This document shows positions 1 to 8,705 of a stretch of DNA of 64,000 nt, one piece after another. Below the pieces are notes generated by a model. That model was not told where the DNA came from. It searched no databases and was given only the letters and a program-made list of their open reading frames with translations. The DNA comes from Teretinema zuelzerae (GTDB lineage Bacteria; Spirochaetota; Spirochaetia; Treponematales; Treponemataceae): assembly GCF_021021555.1 (NCBI RefSeq), contig NZ_JAINWA010000003.1, positions 992,001 through 1,056,000 on the forward strand. Direction: 5' to 3'. Within the stretch, counting starts at the first letter, position 1, and every line of letters begins with the position of its first letter. Position numbers and translations under genes: made by a program.

Positions 1-315
1 GGGGAGGTAGATCCAGCGGTCGTCGGCTCCGGAGGCGGTTTCGATGGTGAGGAAGCGGGTGCCGGCGACGCTCGCCGGTTTCTGGAAGACGATCATGGAG
101 CGGGTAATTCCCTTTGCATCGCTGGAGTACTGGTCGAGCAGGCGCTCGGAGGAGGAGCCGTCTTTCGCGGTGATGATCATGCGCGCGCGGGAGGAGACGG
201 TGTCCGCCTTGATGCGGTCGCGGGAGGATTTAACGATCGAGTCGGCGTCCTGCGCGCCGAGCGCGAGGCTGAAGGCCGCGGCCAGTGCGGCGGCAAGTAT
301 GAGGCGGTGTTTCAT
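1..315 (-). CDS. LolA-like outer-membrane lipoprotein-sorting protein (3' part beyond window)
   Basis: 105 codons are visible from the ATG at 315 and the frame is open to the window edge, so the C-terminus is missing. The first ~21 residues form a cleavable signal peptide (MKHRL, then an Ala/Leu-rich core ending near LGAQ). The mature part begins with a short helix (DADSIVKSSRDRI) followed by strands, and contains a FQKPASVAGTRFL stretch. That P-x4-GTRFL pattern is typical of the periplasmic lipoprotein-sorting proteins found next to MMPL/RND exporters. The ATG overlaps the stop of the upstream MMPL gene as ATGA, so the two are translationally coupled. Inferred role: periplasmic carrier for lipid or lipoprotein handed over by the exporter. 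The substrate is unknown. Confidence 0.75.
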   Translation of the reverse strand, partial: MKHRLILAAALAAAFSLALGAQDADSIVKSSRDRIKADTVSSRARMIITAKDGSSSERLLDQYSSDAKGITRSMIVFQKPASVAGTRFLTIETASGADDRWIYLP

Positions 316-3062
316 TTGGTTGCTCCTTTGTCGAGAAATGCGGGTTTAAGCCAGTTCAGCAGAACCGGCAATACGATGAGGGCGGAGAGTGAGGCGGTGC
401 CCATGGTGAAGGCGATGAGAAGGCCGAACTGGGCGAGAATGTTGAATTCCGAGAAGGCGAGCACGCCGAAGCCGGCGCCGACGGAGACCGCGTTGATCAG
501 GATTGCCTTTCCCGACGAGGCGTATGCCCGCTCGAGGAAGCCGTCTTTTCCGCCTGAGGCGCGCCATTCGCGGTAATAGGCTTCCAGATAATGGATGATG
601 TAGTCCACGCCGATGCCGATCGCGACGCTGGCGACCAGGGCGGTGCCGATGTTGAGCTTGATGCCCAGGAAGGCCATGACCGCGAAGTTGAGCAGGATGG
701 AGAGAGCAAGGGGCACGATGCCGATCGCTCCCGCCAAAACCGAGCGGTAGCTCAAAGCAATGATGAGGAAGACCATGACGAGCGATATGCCGACGGAGAC
801 GAGCTGGGACTGGACGACGAGCTTATTTAACGCGCCTTCCACCAGTGCGAATCCGCCGATGGTGACGCTCGCGTCCTTGGGGAAATGGGCGGCGGCGTAG
901 TCTTCGATTTCGCGGATCGCGCGGTCGGTGTCTATCTGGCCGGTGGTCCTGAGCTGCACGTTCATTCTGACGGCGCGCGGCTCCAGGGGATCGTCCGCGA
1001 AGGCGCCGATATCGCCTGAAAGGAGCATCATGTAGTTTCCGATTACGCTGCGCAGTCCTTCCGCGTCTGTTTGTCCGTAGCGCGCGGGGTCTGCAGGCAC
1101 TTCGTAATACGAGGCGCCTTCGTAGTTCACCTGGCGTTTGACGCCGCGCACGAAATCGCGCACCGAAACGTCCCGCGCGTCCGAGGCGAGGAGAGAGGAG
1201 TCCAGCACGGGAGCGAGCTCCGCGAGGGTGCCTACGGAAATCGAGGAGTTCAGAGCCTCAAGGCCGCCGCCGGCTTCGAGCGGGGAATCGTTCATGGCAG
1301 GTTCGTCCGGGCCGAAGTTTCCGAAGTCTCCAAAACCGAAGGACGAGTCTGTCGCCTCCCCCGCATCGCCCGAGCCGAAATCGCCGAAACCAAAGGAATC
1401 AGGGCCTGCAGAGCTGGAATCGCTCTGCGAAACGCGGATGCCGGAGGGTTCCTCATCCGCGTTGTACACCTGATTTATGCGCTTTAATAAATGCGTAAAG
1501 GAAGTCACCTTGCCCACCTCGGGAACGCGGGTTTCCAGATAGGACGCAAGGCCGTCCATCGCGGAGAGCACGTCGGGGCGGAGGACTCCTCCCGGCTCGC
1601 CCGATTCCACCACGACGCTCACGAGCTTGGAGCCGCCGAACTGCCGGCGGATGAAGGCGTCGGAGCGGGCCATGTCGGTGTCTTCCTTGAAATACTCGAC
1701 GAGCACGTTGTCCACCACGATGCGCGGAATAAGGAAGGCGGAGGCGGCGATAAGAACCGCCGTGAACACGAGCACCTTGCGTTTTCCCCGGACGATGCCG
1801 AGGAAGCTCGTCGTGATGGCGCGGCTCAGCGGATCGCCGCCGCCGAATTCCGGAGCGGATTCGCCTGACCCCGCGGCGGCTTCATCGGAGGCGGAATCGA
1901 CCGCCCGGATGAACTGCTTGCGCGGCTTTAAGGGAACCGGGCCCCGAACCAGAAAGAGGGCCGGGATGAAGGTGAGCGCAACGATGAATGAAACGATTAC
2001 CCCGAAGCTCGCGAAGTAGCCGAATTCCCGTATGGGAATGACGCTCGTAAAGCAGAAGGACACGAAGCCGACGAAGGTGGTGAGCGCCGCGAGGAAGACG
2101 GGCTTTCCCACGATCCTGACCAGATGGAACACCAGGGCCCGGTGGCTTTCCGCGTCGAGCGTTTTTGCTTTCTCACGCTCGTCGATGTAGTGCGAAACGA
2201 CGTGGATGCCGTAGGCGCTGCCCACCGCGACGAGGATTACCGGGAGCACCGTGGTGAGCACGGACATTTTCACTCCGAACAGGGGCATGGCTCCCACCGA
2301 CCAGATTGTCGCGACCAGAACGGTGATGATGGGAACGATGACGGCGAAGGCCCGCTTAAAGGAAAAGAAGAGAACGAGCAGCACGACGAGCACGACCAGG
2401 GGCACGAGGATGATCAGATCCTTCATGACCGATTCGTTGATGGTCGCGCTGAACACCGGCATGCCCGTCACGTAGACGCGCGTATCCGCTTCGTCGAAGA
2501 GGCCGCGGGCGACTCTGCGGATTTCGCGGAAGGTCGCCAGGGTTTCGGGGCTTCCGGCCTCGTCGCTCGCGACGTCCAGGGCGACCACGATCTGGGTCGC
2601 GGTGAAATCATCGGAAACCAGCATGCGGTCGTACATATCCCACGAGAGAATGCGAGACTTAACCGCGGCGACTTCTTCCGGGAGGCCGGAAAAGGTTTCC
2701 GGCACCAGCGGTTCCACCAGGATCGAGCCGTCGCGGCCGGTGATGTAATCCGTCGATACGAGGGAGACGGAGGCTTCCACGAGGGGCAGCTTGGAGAGGG
2801 CTTCGTCGTAGGCGCGGAGCTTGTTCAAAAACTCCGAGTCGAACACCGTGCCGTACCTGCGCTCCAGCCCGACGAGAATCGTGATCTGGTTGCCGAACAC
2901 CTCGTCTATCCCCTCGGCGGTAACCCGCGCGGGATTGTCTTCCGGGATGAAGCGGTAATTGTTGTTATCGATCTCCACCCTGCCCAGCTGCAGGAGGAAG
3001 AAAGCCGTAATTGCCAGGATCACTGCGATGATCAGGCGCGGCCGCCTGAAAAATTGTTCCAT
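312..3062 (-). CDS. RND/MMPL-family exporter
   Basis: 916 residues with the classical duplicated RND layout: TM1 at ~10-26, a periplasmic loop to ~212, TM2-6 at ~213-373, TM7 at ~429-449, a second periplasmic loop to ~735, then five more TM segments. The half-repeat motif GSAYGIHVVSHY (~281-292) matches GIGVDYIIHYLEAYY in the second half, as in MMPL/HpnN-like proteins. Such pumps move lipids or other hydrophobic compounds from the inner membrane using the proton gradient. The start at 3062 has an AAGGAG site 8 bases upstream. An odd feature is a low-complexity Gly/Phe/Asp insert at ~545-600 containing two SFGFGDFG copies. The gene lies between a TetR regulator (22 bp gap) and a LolA-like gene (4 bp overlap), so the three form one operon. 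Substrate unknown. Confidence 0.9.
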   Translation of the reverse strand: MEQFFRRPRLIIAVILAITAFFLLQLGRVEIDNNNYRFIPEDNPARVTAEGIDEVFGNQITILVGLERRYGTVFDSEFLNKLRAYDEALSKLPLVEASVSLVSTDYITGRDGSILVEPLVPETFSGLPEEVAAVKSRILSWDMYDRMLVSDDFTATQIVVALDVASDEAGSPETLATFREIRRVARGLFDEADTRVYVTGMPVFSATINESVMKDLIILVPLVVLVVLLVLFFSFKRAFAVIVPIITVLVATIWSVGAMPLFGVKMSVLTTVLPVILVAVGSAYGIHVVSHYIDEREKAKTLDAESHRALVFHLVRIVGKPVFLAALTTFVGFVSFCFTSVIPIREFGYFASFGVIVSFIVALTFIPALFLVRGPVPLKPRKQFIRAVDSASDEAAAGSGESAPEFGGGDPLSRAITTSFLGIVRGKRKVLVFTAVLIAASAFLIPRIVVDNVLVEYFKEDTDMARSDAFIRRQFGGSKLVSVVVESGEPGGVLRPDVLSAMDGLASYLETRVPEVGKVTSFTHLLKRINQVYNADEEPSGIRVSQSDSSSAGPDSFGFGDFGSGDAGEATDSSFGFGDFGNFGPDEPAMNDSPLEAGGGLEALNSSISVGTLAELAPVLDSSLLASDARDVSVRDFVRGVKRQVNYEGASYYEVPADPARYGQTDAEGLRSVIGNYMMLLSGDIGAFADDPLEPRAVRMNVQLRTTGQIDTDRAIREIEDYAAAHFPKDASVTIGGFALVEGALNKLVVQSQLVSVGISLVMVFLIIALSYRSVLAGAIGIVPLALSILLNFAVMAFLGIKLNIGTALVASVAIGIGVDYIIHYLEAYYREWRASGGKDGFLERAYASSGKAILINAVSVGAGFGVLAFSEFNILAQFGLLIAFTMGTASLSALIVLPVLLNWLKPAFLDKGATK

Positions 3063-3084
3063 ATATATACGCTCCTTGTCGCGT

Positions 3085-3756
3085 TTATTCGATGGGCAGA
3101 ACCAGCAGAGAGCGGTCGCAGCCGGGCGAAGCCAAACCGCGAAGCACGATCTCGAAGGTTTCCTTCATTTCTTCCAGGATTATCCGGTTGTTGCGCATGG
3201 CGAGCGGAAGGCGCGCCACGTTTTCAACGATGCCGCCGGTGATCATGATGATGGTACGTGTTACCCTGACCGGATCGATGGAGGGGTCGAGGCTGCCGTC
3301 CGCGACGCCGCGGGAGAGAATGTCCTGTATCATCCTGAACAGCAGGAGCGGCTCCTGCAGTCCGGCGCCGGAGTTCTCTTCCACGATGTAGGGGAAGCCG
3401 GGGTTGAGCGCGTTCTTTACGCCGAACAGCACGATGATCTCGCTCGATTCGCCGAATATCTCGAGATAGCTCAGCCACAGCGTGCGGATCGCCTGCAAAC
3501 CAGAATCCTCCGGCCTGATTTTCTGCTGAACATAGTCGATAAAGTACGAGCCGGCTTCGTGGAAGAACTCTTCCAGAAGGGACTGCTTGTTGTCGAAGTA
3601 GAGGTAGAGGGCGCCCTTGCTCAGTTCGCAAGCGGTCGCGATGTCCTGCATGGAGACCGAATCGATGCCGCGCTCCAGTATGAGCCGGCGCGCGGTGTCC
3701 AGAATAAAGGCTCGCCGCTCCTCTTTTTCGCGTTCCTTGCGTTCGCTGATTCCCAT
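3085..3756 (-). CDS. TetR/AcrR-family transcriptional regulator
   Basis: 223 residues. The N-terminal TetR DNA-binding domain lies at ~12-62: the helix FILDTARRLILERG, then VSMQDIATACELSKGALYLYF, an almost canonical TetR helix-turn-helix. The C-terminal ~150 residues are helical and should form the ligand pocket. The ATG follows an AGGAAGG ribosome site. It is the first gene of the exporter operon, and its own promoter region holds three CGGTCA half-sites, so it probably represses itself and the downstream exporter until a ligand binds. The ligand cannot be read from the sequence. Confidence 0.93.
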   Translation of the reverse strand: MGISERKEREKEERRAFILDTARRLILERGIDSVSMQDIATACELSKGALYLYFDNKQSLLEEFFHEAGSYFIDYVQQKIRPEDSGLQAIRTLWLSYLEIFGESSEIIVLFGVKNALNPGFPYIVEENSGAGLQEPLLLFRMIQDILSRGVADGSLDPSIDPVRVTRTIIMITGGIVENVARLPLAMRNNRIILEEMKETFEIVLRGLASPGCDRSLLVLPIE

Positions 3757-3778
3757 GAACCTTCCTGTTTAAAAACGC

Positions 3779-3802
3779 CGGTCATTTACTGACCGCCGGT
3801 CA
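3779..3802 (-). promoter_or_regulatory. Probable TetR operator upstream of the exporter operon
   Basis: CGGTCA-TTTAC-TGACCG at 3779-3795 is a perfect 6+6 inverted repeat. A third half-site CGGTCA follows at 3797-3802. It sits between the regulator's start codon (3756) and its predicted -10 (3811-3816), where a bound repressor would block transcription. Assignment to the adjacent TetR protein is inferred from position. Confidence 0.65.
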
Positions 3803-3810
3803 TTTATATA

Positions 3811-3839
3811 AGCATACAAAATTTATATTGAGAATTCAA
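3811..3839 (-). promoter_or_regulatory. Predicted promoter of the tetR-MMPL operon
   Basis: Read on the minus strand: TTGAAT (3834-3839), a 17 bp spacer, then TATGCT (3811-3816), in an AT-rich stretch. The start site would lie just upstream of the operator palindrome. Confidence 0.5.
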
Positions 3840-3969
3840 GAAGAAAACGACGCAAAAAATCGACGAAAAAGATCACGAGCCGGCAATGGATTTCGCCTCC
3901 GCCGGCTGCGGCTGCTAGAGCCCGCCCCTGCAGGCGCGTTCTGCCTCGGCCCTGATGTTCCGTATCTTC

Positions 3970-3998
3970 TTGTCTAACGGGGTTGAAATCGGTACAGT
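3970..3998 (+). promoter_or_regulatory. Predicted gpmI promoter
   Basis: TTGTCT at 3970-3975, a 17 bp spacer and TACAGT at 3993-3998. This gives a leader of about 35 nt carrying the AGGAGA ribosome site of gpmI. Confidence 0.4.
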
Positions 3999-4040
3999 AA
4001 AGGTACGTAGCGTGTATTTTTTGAAAGCAGGAGATAGATT

Positions 4041-5699
4041 ATGGTGAAAGCGTTAGAGAAAAATTCGAAATGGCAGGGACGCAAGGGACCGGTGGTCCTC
4101 GTCATCATGGACGGCGTCGGATACGGTAAATACAGCGAAGGCGACGCGGTCGCGGACGCCCACATGGAAGCGCTCGCCGACTTCCAGAAAAACTGGCCCA
4201 CGACCAGGCTCAAAGCCCACGGCACGGCGGTCGGCCTCCCCTCGGACGAGGATATGGGCAACAGCGAGGTCGGGCACAACGCGATCGGCTGCGGCCGGGT
4301 GTTCTCCCAGGGCGCGAAGCTGGTGTCCTCCTCCCTTGAAACCGGCGCGATGTTCTCGGGCGACACCTGGAAAAAGCTCGTCGGCAACGTGAAAAAGACC
4401 GGCGGAAAGATGCACTTTATCGGGCTCTTTTCCGACGGAAACGTGCACTCGCATATCGACCACCTGAAGGCTATGCTCGTTCAGGCTAAAAAAGACGGAG
4501 TCAAGTCCGCCCGCATTCACGCCCTCCTCGACGGACGGGACGTCGGCGAAACGAGCGCCCTGGACTATATCGATCCGTTCGAAGCCTGGCTCAAGGAGCT
4601 CAACGCGGACGGCTCGGATTTCCGCATCGCCTCAGGCGGCGGCCGCATGTTCATCACGATGGACCGCTACAACGCGGACTGGTCGATGGTCGAGCGCGGC
4701 TGGAACGTGCACGTGTTCGGCAAGGGCCGGCTCTTCGCGAACGCTCATGAAGCGATCGAAACCTGGCGGAAGGAGATCCCCGGGATCATCGACCAGGACC
4801 TGAAGGAATTCGTGATTGCCGAAAACGGAAAGCCGATCGGAACGATCGAGGACGGCGACTCGGTAGTGTACTTCAACTTCCGCGGCGACCGCGCGCTCGA
4901 GCTCACCGCAGCCTTTGAAACCGGGGCGGACTTCGACAAGTTCGACCGCGTCCGCGTTCCCGCGGTAGAATACGCGGGCATGATGGAATACGACGGAGAC
5001 CTCCATATTCCGGCTCAATACCTGGTCACCCCGCCGGCGATCGACCGCACCATGGGCGAATACCTCGCCGCCTCCGGCGTGCGAACCCTCGCGATCAGCG
5101 AAACCCAGAAGTACGGCCACGTAACCTACTTCTTTAACGGAAACAAGCTCGGCAAGTTCGACGAAAAACTCGAGGACTACGTCGAGATCAAGAGCGACGT
5201 CCTCCCCTTCGAGCAGCGTCCCTGGATGAAGTGCGCGGAAATCACCGACTACGTGCTGGAAGCGATTCCTTCGGGAAAATACGACTACATCCGGCTCAAC
5301 TTCCCCAACGGCGACATGGTCGGACACACCGGCATCTACGAAGCGGTGCTCTGCTCGATGGAAGCGATGGACCTCCAGCTCGCCCGCCTCAAGAAGGCGG
5401 TAGCGGCGGCCGGCGGCGTAATGGTGATGAGCGCGGACCACGGAAACGCGGACGACATGTTCGAACACGAGAAAAAGTCCGGCGCGGTCTCCCGCAAGGA
5501 AGACGGCTCGCCCAAGGCGAAGACCAGCCACTCGCTCAACCCCGTTCCCTGCATCGTCTACGACCCCGCCTTCAAGGGCGAGTACAAGAAGGAGCTGAAG
5601 GAAGGCCTCGGCATTTCCAGCCTCGCGGCGACCTGCATCGAGCTTCTCGGCTACAAGGCTCCGGAAGACTACGACGTCTCCGTCCTGAACTGGAACTGA
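4041..5699 (+). CDS. gpmI: 2,3-bisphosphoglycerate-independent phosphoglycerate mutase
   Basis: 552 residues, cytoplasmic, interconverts 3- and 2-phosphoglycerate in glycolysis. Alkaline-phosphatase-fold signatures are present: the metal-binding VIMDGVGYG near residue 22, the phosphoserine motif DMGNSEVGHNAIG with Ser75, and the late metal site MSADHGNADDM at ~462. NFPNGDMVGHTG and HSLNPVPC are also characteristic of the family. The length is slightly above the usual ~510 residues because of a longer middle region, as in the spirochaete/plant-like branch. The start is supported by AGGAGA 7 bases upstream. It is monocistronic and convergent with the receptor gene to its right. Confidence 0.97.
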   Translation: MVKALEKNSKWQGRKGPVVLVIMDGVGYGKYSEGDAVADAHMEALADFQKNWPTTRLKAHGTAVGLPSDEDMGNSEVGHNAIGCGRVFSQGAKLVSSSLETGAMFSGDTWKKLVGNVKKTGGKMHFIGLFSDGNVHSHIDHLKAMLVQAKKDGVKSARIHALLDGRDVGETSALDYIDPFEAWLKELNADGSDFRIASGGGRMFITMDRYNADWSMVERGWNVHVFGKGRLFANAHEAIETWRKEIPGIIDQDLKEFVIAENGKPIGTIEDGDSVVYFNFRGDRALELTAAFETGADFDKFDRVRVPAVEYAGMMEYDGDLHIPAQYLVTPPAIDRTMGEYLAASGVRTLAISETQKYGHVTYFFNGNKLGKFDEKLEDYVEIKSDVLPFEQRPWMKCAEITDYVLEAIPSGKYDYIRLNFPNGDMVGHTGIYEAVLCSMEAMDLQLARLKKAVAAAGGVMVMSADHGNADDMFEHEKKSGAVSRKEDGSPKAKTSHSLNPVPCIVYDPAFKGEYKKELKEGLGISSLAATCIELLGYKAPEDYDVSVLNWN

Positions 5700-5846
5700 T
5701 AAAAAGATAGACCAAAGCCGGGGGCGCGCGCAAAACGGCGCGGCCGGCTTTCGGCTGCCGCGAGCCGCGCCCGCGCCGAAGGGCGCGGCCGGCAACCTGC
5801 GCGCGGCGCGTTGAGCCTGACTTCGGCGAGCGGCCGGACGCGGGCT
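5700..5846. other. Very GC-rich convergent intergenic region with a 12 bp direct repeat
   Basis: Between the convergent ends of gpmI and the receptor gene. GGCGCGGCCGGC occurs at 5737-5748 and again at 5782-5793, and several short GC hairpins can be drawn. No U-tract follows on either strand, so I cannot call a Rho-independent terminator here. Confidence 0.5.
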
Positions 5847-7721
5847 TTATTCGGCGTCGACGCGGAAGGCGCCGACTGCTTCGTCGAGCTGGGAGATGGT
5901 TTCGCCGGTGCGCTCGGCCATGGTGGCGAGGCGGACGGCACCCGAGTTGACCTCAGCGATGTCGCGGGTGATGCTTTCCACGCTCGAGGAGCTTTCGGCG
6001 GTGCTGTCCCTGAGCCGGGCGATTTCGCGCATAATCGTTTCGCTGCCGCGGTTCATTTCGGCCGAGCCGGTTTGCACCTGGGCGGTTATGTCGTTCATCT
6101 GTTTCAGCGCTTCCAGAATCTGTCGCGCGCCGTCCTGCTGCTCGCCTATCGCCATTTTGAATTCCTGCACGAGGGCGTCAGTCGAACCGATGCGCTCGGC
6201 GACCAGGGCGAACGACGCCTTCGAAGCGCCGGAAGACTCCACCACCATATTGATTCCCCGCTGAACCTCGGCAAGAACCGTGCTGATCTTCTTAGAATTT
6301 TTAGACGCGTTTTCCGCGAGCGATCTGATTTCGTTCGCGACTACGGCGAAGCCCATGCCGGCGCTTCCGGCGTGAGCCGCTTCGATCGCGGCGTTCATCG
6401 CGAGCAGGTTCGTCTGGGCGGCGATCGCGGCGATCACCTTGTTGGCGTCCTGCAGAGAACGCGAGTCCGCGGCGATTCCGCTGATTCTTTGAGCGGTCGC
6501 TTCCTGCATGCCCGTGCCTTCCCGGGCCGCTTCCGAAAGTTCGGCGAACTGTTCCGCCATGATGGATGTCGAGTTATTCAAGGCGCCGATATTGCCGACC
6601 ATCTCTTCGATCGAGGCAGAGGCTTCCGTTACGCTCGCGGCCTGTTCGGTGATCAGGCGGTCGAGCGAGGCGATGTTTCCGGTAATCTGCTCGACGGCTC
6701 CCGACACTTCCTGAACGCTCGCCTTCTGAATCGAGTTTTTATCCGTTACGATTTTCGCTCCGGCCGATATTCGCTCGATGGACGCGGCAGAATCCGAAGC
6801 GTTGCGGGTCAATCCGGTTCCGAGCACGATGAGCTGGTTCTGCGCGTCCTTGATTTCGCGCACGCTGTTCGCAAGCCCTTCGGTAAAGCGGTTGATCAAT
6901 CCGGTTATGGTTCCCAGTTCGTCGACGGATGAAAGATAGATGCGGGAAGACAGATTTTTCTCCGAACCCGCGAGCTGGTCCAGCTGGGTAATGATCTGCG
7001 TGAAAACCTCTCCCATATTTGCGCTCCACACCCGTACGAAGGCGATGGCGACGCCGATGAAAACGAGCATTCCGAAACCGCTCGACAAAACCGAACCGCG
7101 CGGAATGCCTGCGAGCGAACCCCACTTACCCATCAGAACAATTCCCAGGGACAGGGCGTACAGAATGCCGAGGATGATGCAGAAAAGCGGAATGATCATC
7201 GCCTTACCTTGCTGGCGGTGATCCCGGAGCTTTAAGGGAAAGGAAACCAGCTTCTGGCTTGAAACGAACTTGATGGTGAGCCTGTCGGTCAAATTGTAGA
7301 TGCCGGCGGCTCCCAACAGAGCCCAGGAGTAGGAAATGCCGGCGATGGGAAACGTCAATCCCGGATACAGGCCGATGACTCCCGCGAACAGGGAAACAAG
7401 AGCGATCCATGCAAAAGCTATCGCAAGATAGACGACGAAAATCTGCAGGGGAATCGCGCCGGTGCGCTTCATCGTCGCCATCGCTTCGTCCTCGGTGATG
7501 CCGGGACGGTTATAATCGATTGCATAGAGCGGAGCCCACAGGGAGCTCGCGGCAATGGTCGCCGCGACTGTGAGCAAACCGGACAGGAACACGGTCAGGA
7601 ATACCGGCAAAAAAGCCGCGGAAGGAGATCGGAAAAAGGCGCATTCTATCGCGACTGGAATTACCGCTCCTGCGCTGCAAGCGCCGGAAATGAGCCTGAA
7701 GTAGCCTGAATACGATTTCAC
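5847..7721 (-). CDS. Methyl-accepting chemotaxis protein with polytopic membrane sensor
   Basis: About 624 residues from a GTG at 7721. This start has GGAGG six bases upstream. The longer alternative from 7760 would run through the promoter of the divergent CYTH gene and has no ribosome site. The first ~250 residues hold about six hydrophobic segments and no large periplasmic domain. A HAMP-like linker and a long coiled coil follow. The receptor tip is NLLAMNAAIEAAHAGSAG, which contacts CheA/CheW, and FAVVANEIRSLAENASKN follows it. The signal is probably sensed within or near the membrane. It is transcribed alone, divergently from the CYTH gene. Confidence 0.93.
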   Translation of the reverse strand: MKSYSGYFRLISGACSAGAVIPVAIECAFFRSPSAAFLPVFLTVFLSGLLTVAATIAASSLWAPLYAIDYNRPGITEDEAMATMKRTGAIPLQIFVVYLAIAFAWIALVSLFAGVIGLYPGLTFPIAGISYSWALLGAAGIYNLTDRLTIKFVSSQKLVSFPLKLRDHRQQGKAMIIPLFCIILGILYALSLGIVLMGKWGSLAGIPRGSVLSSGFGMLVFIGVAIAFVRVWSANMGEVFTQIITQLDQLAGSEKNLSSRIYLSSVDELGTITGLINRFTEGLANSVREIKDAQNQLIVLGTGLTRNASDSAASIERISAGAKIVTDKNSIQKASVQEVSGAVEQITGNIASLDRLITEQAASVTEASASIEEMVGNIGALNNSTSIMAEQFAELSEAAREGTGMQEATAQRISGIAADSRSLQDANKVIAAIAAQTNLLAMNAAIEAAHAGSAGMGFAVVANEIRSLAENASKNSKKISTVLAEVQRGINMVVESSGASKASFALVAERIGSTDALVQEFKMAIGEQQDGARQILEALKQMNDITAQVQTGSAEMNRGSETIMREIARLRDSTAESSSSVESITRDIAEVNSGAVRLATMAERTGETISQLDEAVGAFRVDAE

Positions 7722-7743
7722 ATTGAACCTCCGCGGGACAACA

Positions 7744-7771
7744 TTGACAAATTTCGGCATCCGGGAATACT
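7744..7771 (+). promoter_or_regulatory. Predicted promoter of the CYTH gene, leaderless arrangement
   Basis: TTGACA at 7744-7749, a 16 bp spacer and AATACT at 7766-7771. Only six bases (GGAACG) separate the -10 from the ATG at 7778, and no Shine-Dalgarno is present, so transcription should begin at or next to the A of the start codon. Confidence 0.6.
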
Positions 7772-7777
7772 GGAACG

Positions 7778-8353
7778 ATGACTGAAATAGAAATTAAAGC
7801 GCATGTATACGAACCCCTTGCCGTAGAAAAAACAATTTCGCAATTCGCGGGCGAGCCCCGGCGTCTTGAGAAAAAGGATGAATACTGGGCTCATCCCGAA
7901 AACGGAAAGCGCGTCAGAATCCGCGTCGAAACCGAATTCGACTCCGGCGGAAAGACGGCGTCCGTTAGAAAAATGATAGCATATAAGAGAAAAGAACTCA
8001 AAGATACAGTGGAAATAAACGATGAAATCGAGTTCTCCATCGATTCGCAGGACGATTTCCAGGCGTTTTTAAGCGATCTCGGCTTCGCGCCCAAAGACCG
8101 GAAACAGAAGAAAACGCTTTCATGGACAGTTGCAGAAACCGCCCGTCCGCCGATTACCATTGAATTATCGGAAGTCGAACCGATCGGATGGTTCGTCGAG
8201 ATCGAGATTTTGATGGAAAATCCGGGAGAAGAAAGCATCGCACGGGCGAGGGAAAGCCTTATGGACACCCTGGCGCGCTGCGGCGTAAGCGAAACCGAGC
8301 TGGAAACCAGATACTATACGGATCTCTTAGCGGATTCTGCAAAGAAAATGTAA
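7778..8353 (+). CDS. CYTH-domain protein (class IV adenylate cyclase / triphosphatase-like)
   Basis: 191 residues. The N-terminus carries the ExExK signature (E3-I-E5-I-K7) that defines CYTH triphosphate-tunnel enzymes. Further charged strands follow, such as GKRVRIRVETEF (~43-54) and KKTLSWTVA, and the acidic VEIEIL (~142-147), that line the tunnel. The family includes CyaB-type adenylate cyclases, thiamine triphosphatases and inorganic triphosphatases. The sequence shows the fold but does not decide the substrate. The gene appears leaderless and divergent from a chemotaxis receptor. Downstream is a long structured untranslated region ending in a terminator. Confidence 0.85.
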   Translation: MTEIEIKAHVYEPLAVEKTISQFAGEPRRLEKKDEYWAHPENGKRVRIRVETEFDSGGKTASVRKMIAYKRKELKDTVEINDEIEFSIDSQDDFQAFLSDLGFAPKDRKQKKTLSWTVAETARPPITIELSEVEPIGWFVEIEILMENPGEESIARARESLMDTLARCGVSETELETRYYTDLLADSAKKM

Positions 8354-8450
8354 AAGATCTCCAGATACATTTGCATCCTGAGAAGGGCGAGATTATACTC
8401 CTAATTAACCGGTAGCACCGGCGCCGGTTTTGGCGCTGATCTCGCCGGCC

Positions 8451-8514
8451 CTGGCTATTGCCAGCCATGGCTCTATGCCAGCCTTGGCTATTGCCAACCC
8501 TGGCTATTGCCAGG
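8451..8514. repeat. Four tandem TGGC-N-GCCA mini-hairpins
   Basis: Units: CTGGCTATTGCCAG (8451-8464), TGGCTCTATGCCA (8468-8480), TTGGCTATTGCCAA (8484-8497) and CCTGGCTATTGCCAGG (8499-8514), spaced 16-17 bases. Each is a stem with a 4-5 base loop. The flanking bases change in complementary pairs between units (C/G, T/A, CC/GG). Confidence 0.8.
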
Positions 8515-8651
8515 ACCCTTCTGTGCGGCGCTTAAGTGACAGCCCGGCAACCGAAGGGAAAGACGGTAGAATATGTCCGGTTTCGCCCCGCAAGAGCTTT
8601 CCGGAACCTCCTTGAAGACCGTTTTTCCAGTTGACCGGGCTTCTTATTTAT

Positions 8652-8692
8652 GGGCACCTCGAAAAACATTCGGTTAGTTTTCCTCGGTGCCC
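8652..8692. repeat. 41-base imperfect inverted repeat
   Basis: GGGCACC (8652-8658) pairs with GGTGCCC (8686-8692), and the inner AAAAC pairs with GTTTT around a short loop. It has no adjacent T-tract on either strand, so it is not a normal terminator. It may be a structured RNA element or a dispersed intergenic repeat. Confidence 0.6.
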
Positions 8693-8705
8693 TTATATAA
8701 TACGG

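Noticed and set aside
2124-3242. 372-codon plus-strand ORF opposite the MMPL gene
   Set aside because: His/Asp/Gly-rich shadow of a high-GC gene on the other strand; no start signal and no domain.
5737-5793. GC-rich direct repeat considered as a gpmI terminator
   Set aside because: No T-run on either strand; hairpins are alternative and overlapping.
4632-5795. 387-codon minus-strand ORF opposite gpmI
   Set aside because: Antisense shadow of an unmistakable glycolytic enzyme gene.
8451-8514. Short regularly spaced repeats that might suggest a CRISPR array
   Set aside because: Units are only 13-16 bases with 1-4 base gaps; there are no spacers and no cas genes nearby.
8515-8620. Riboswitch-like text (ACAGCCCGGCAACCGAAGG) resembling SAM or cobalamin elements
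   Set aside because: The conserved cores of those families are absent and no regulated gene follows on the plus strand; only a terminator and a convergent gene do.
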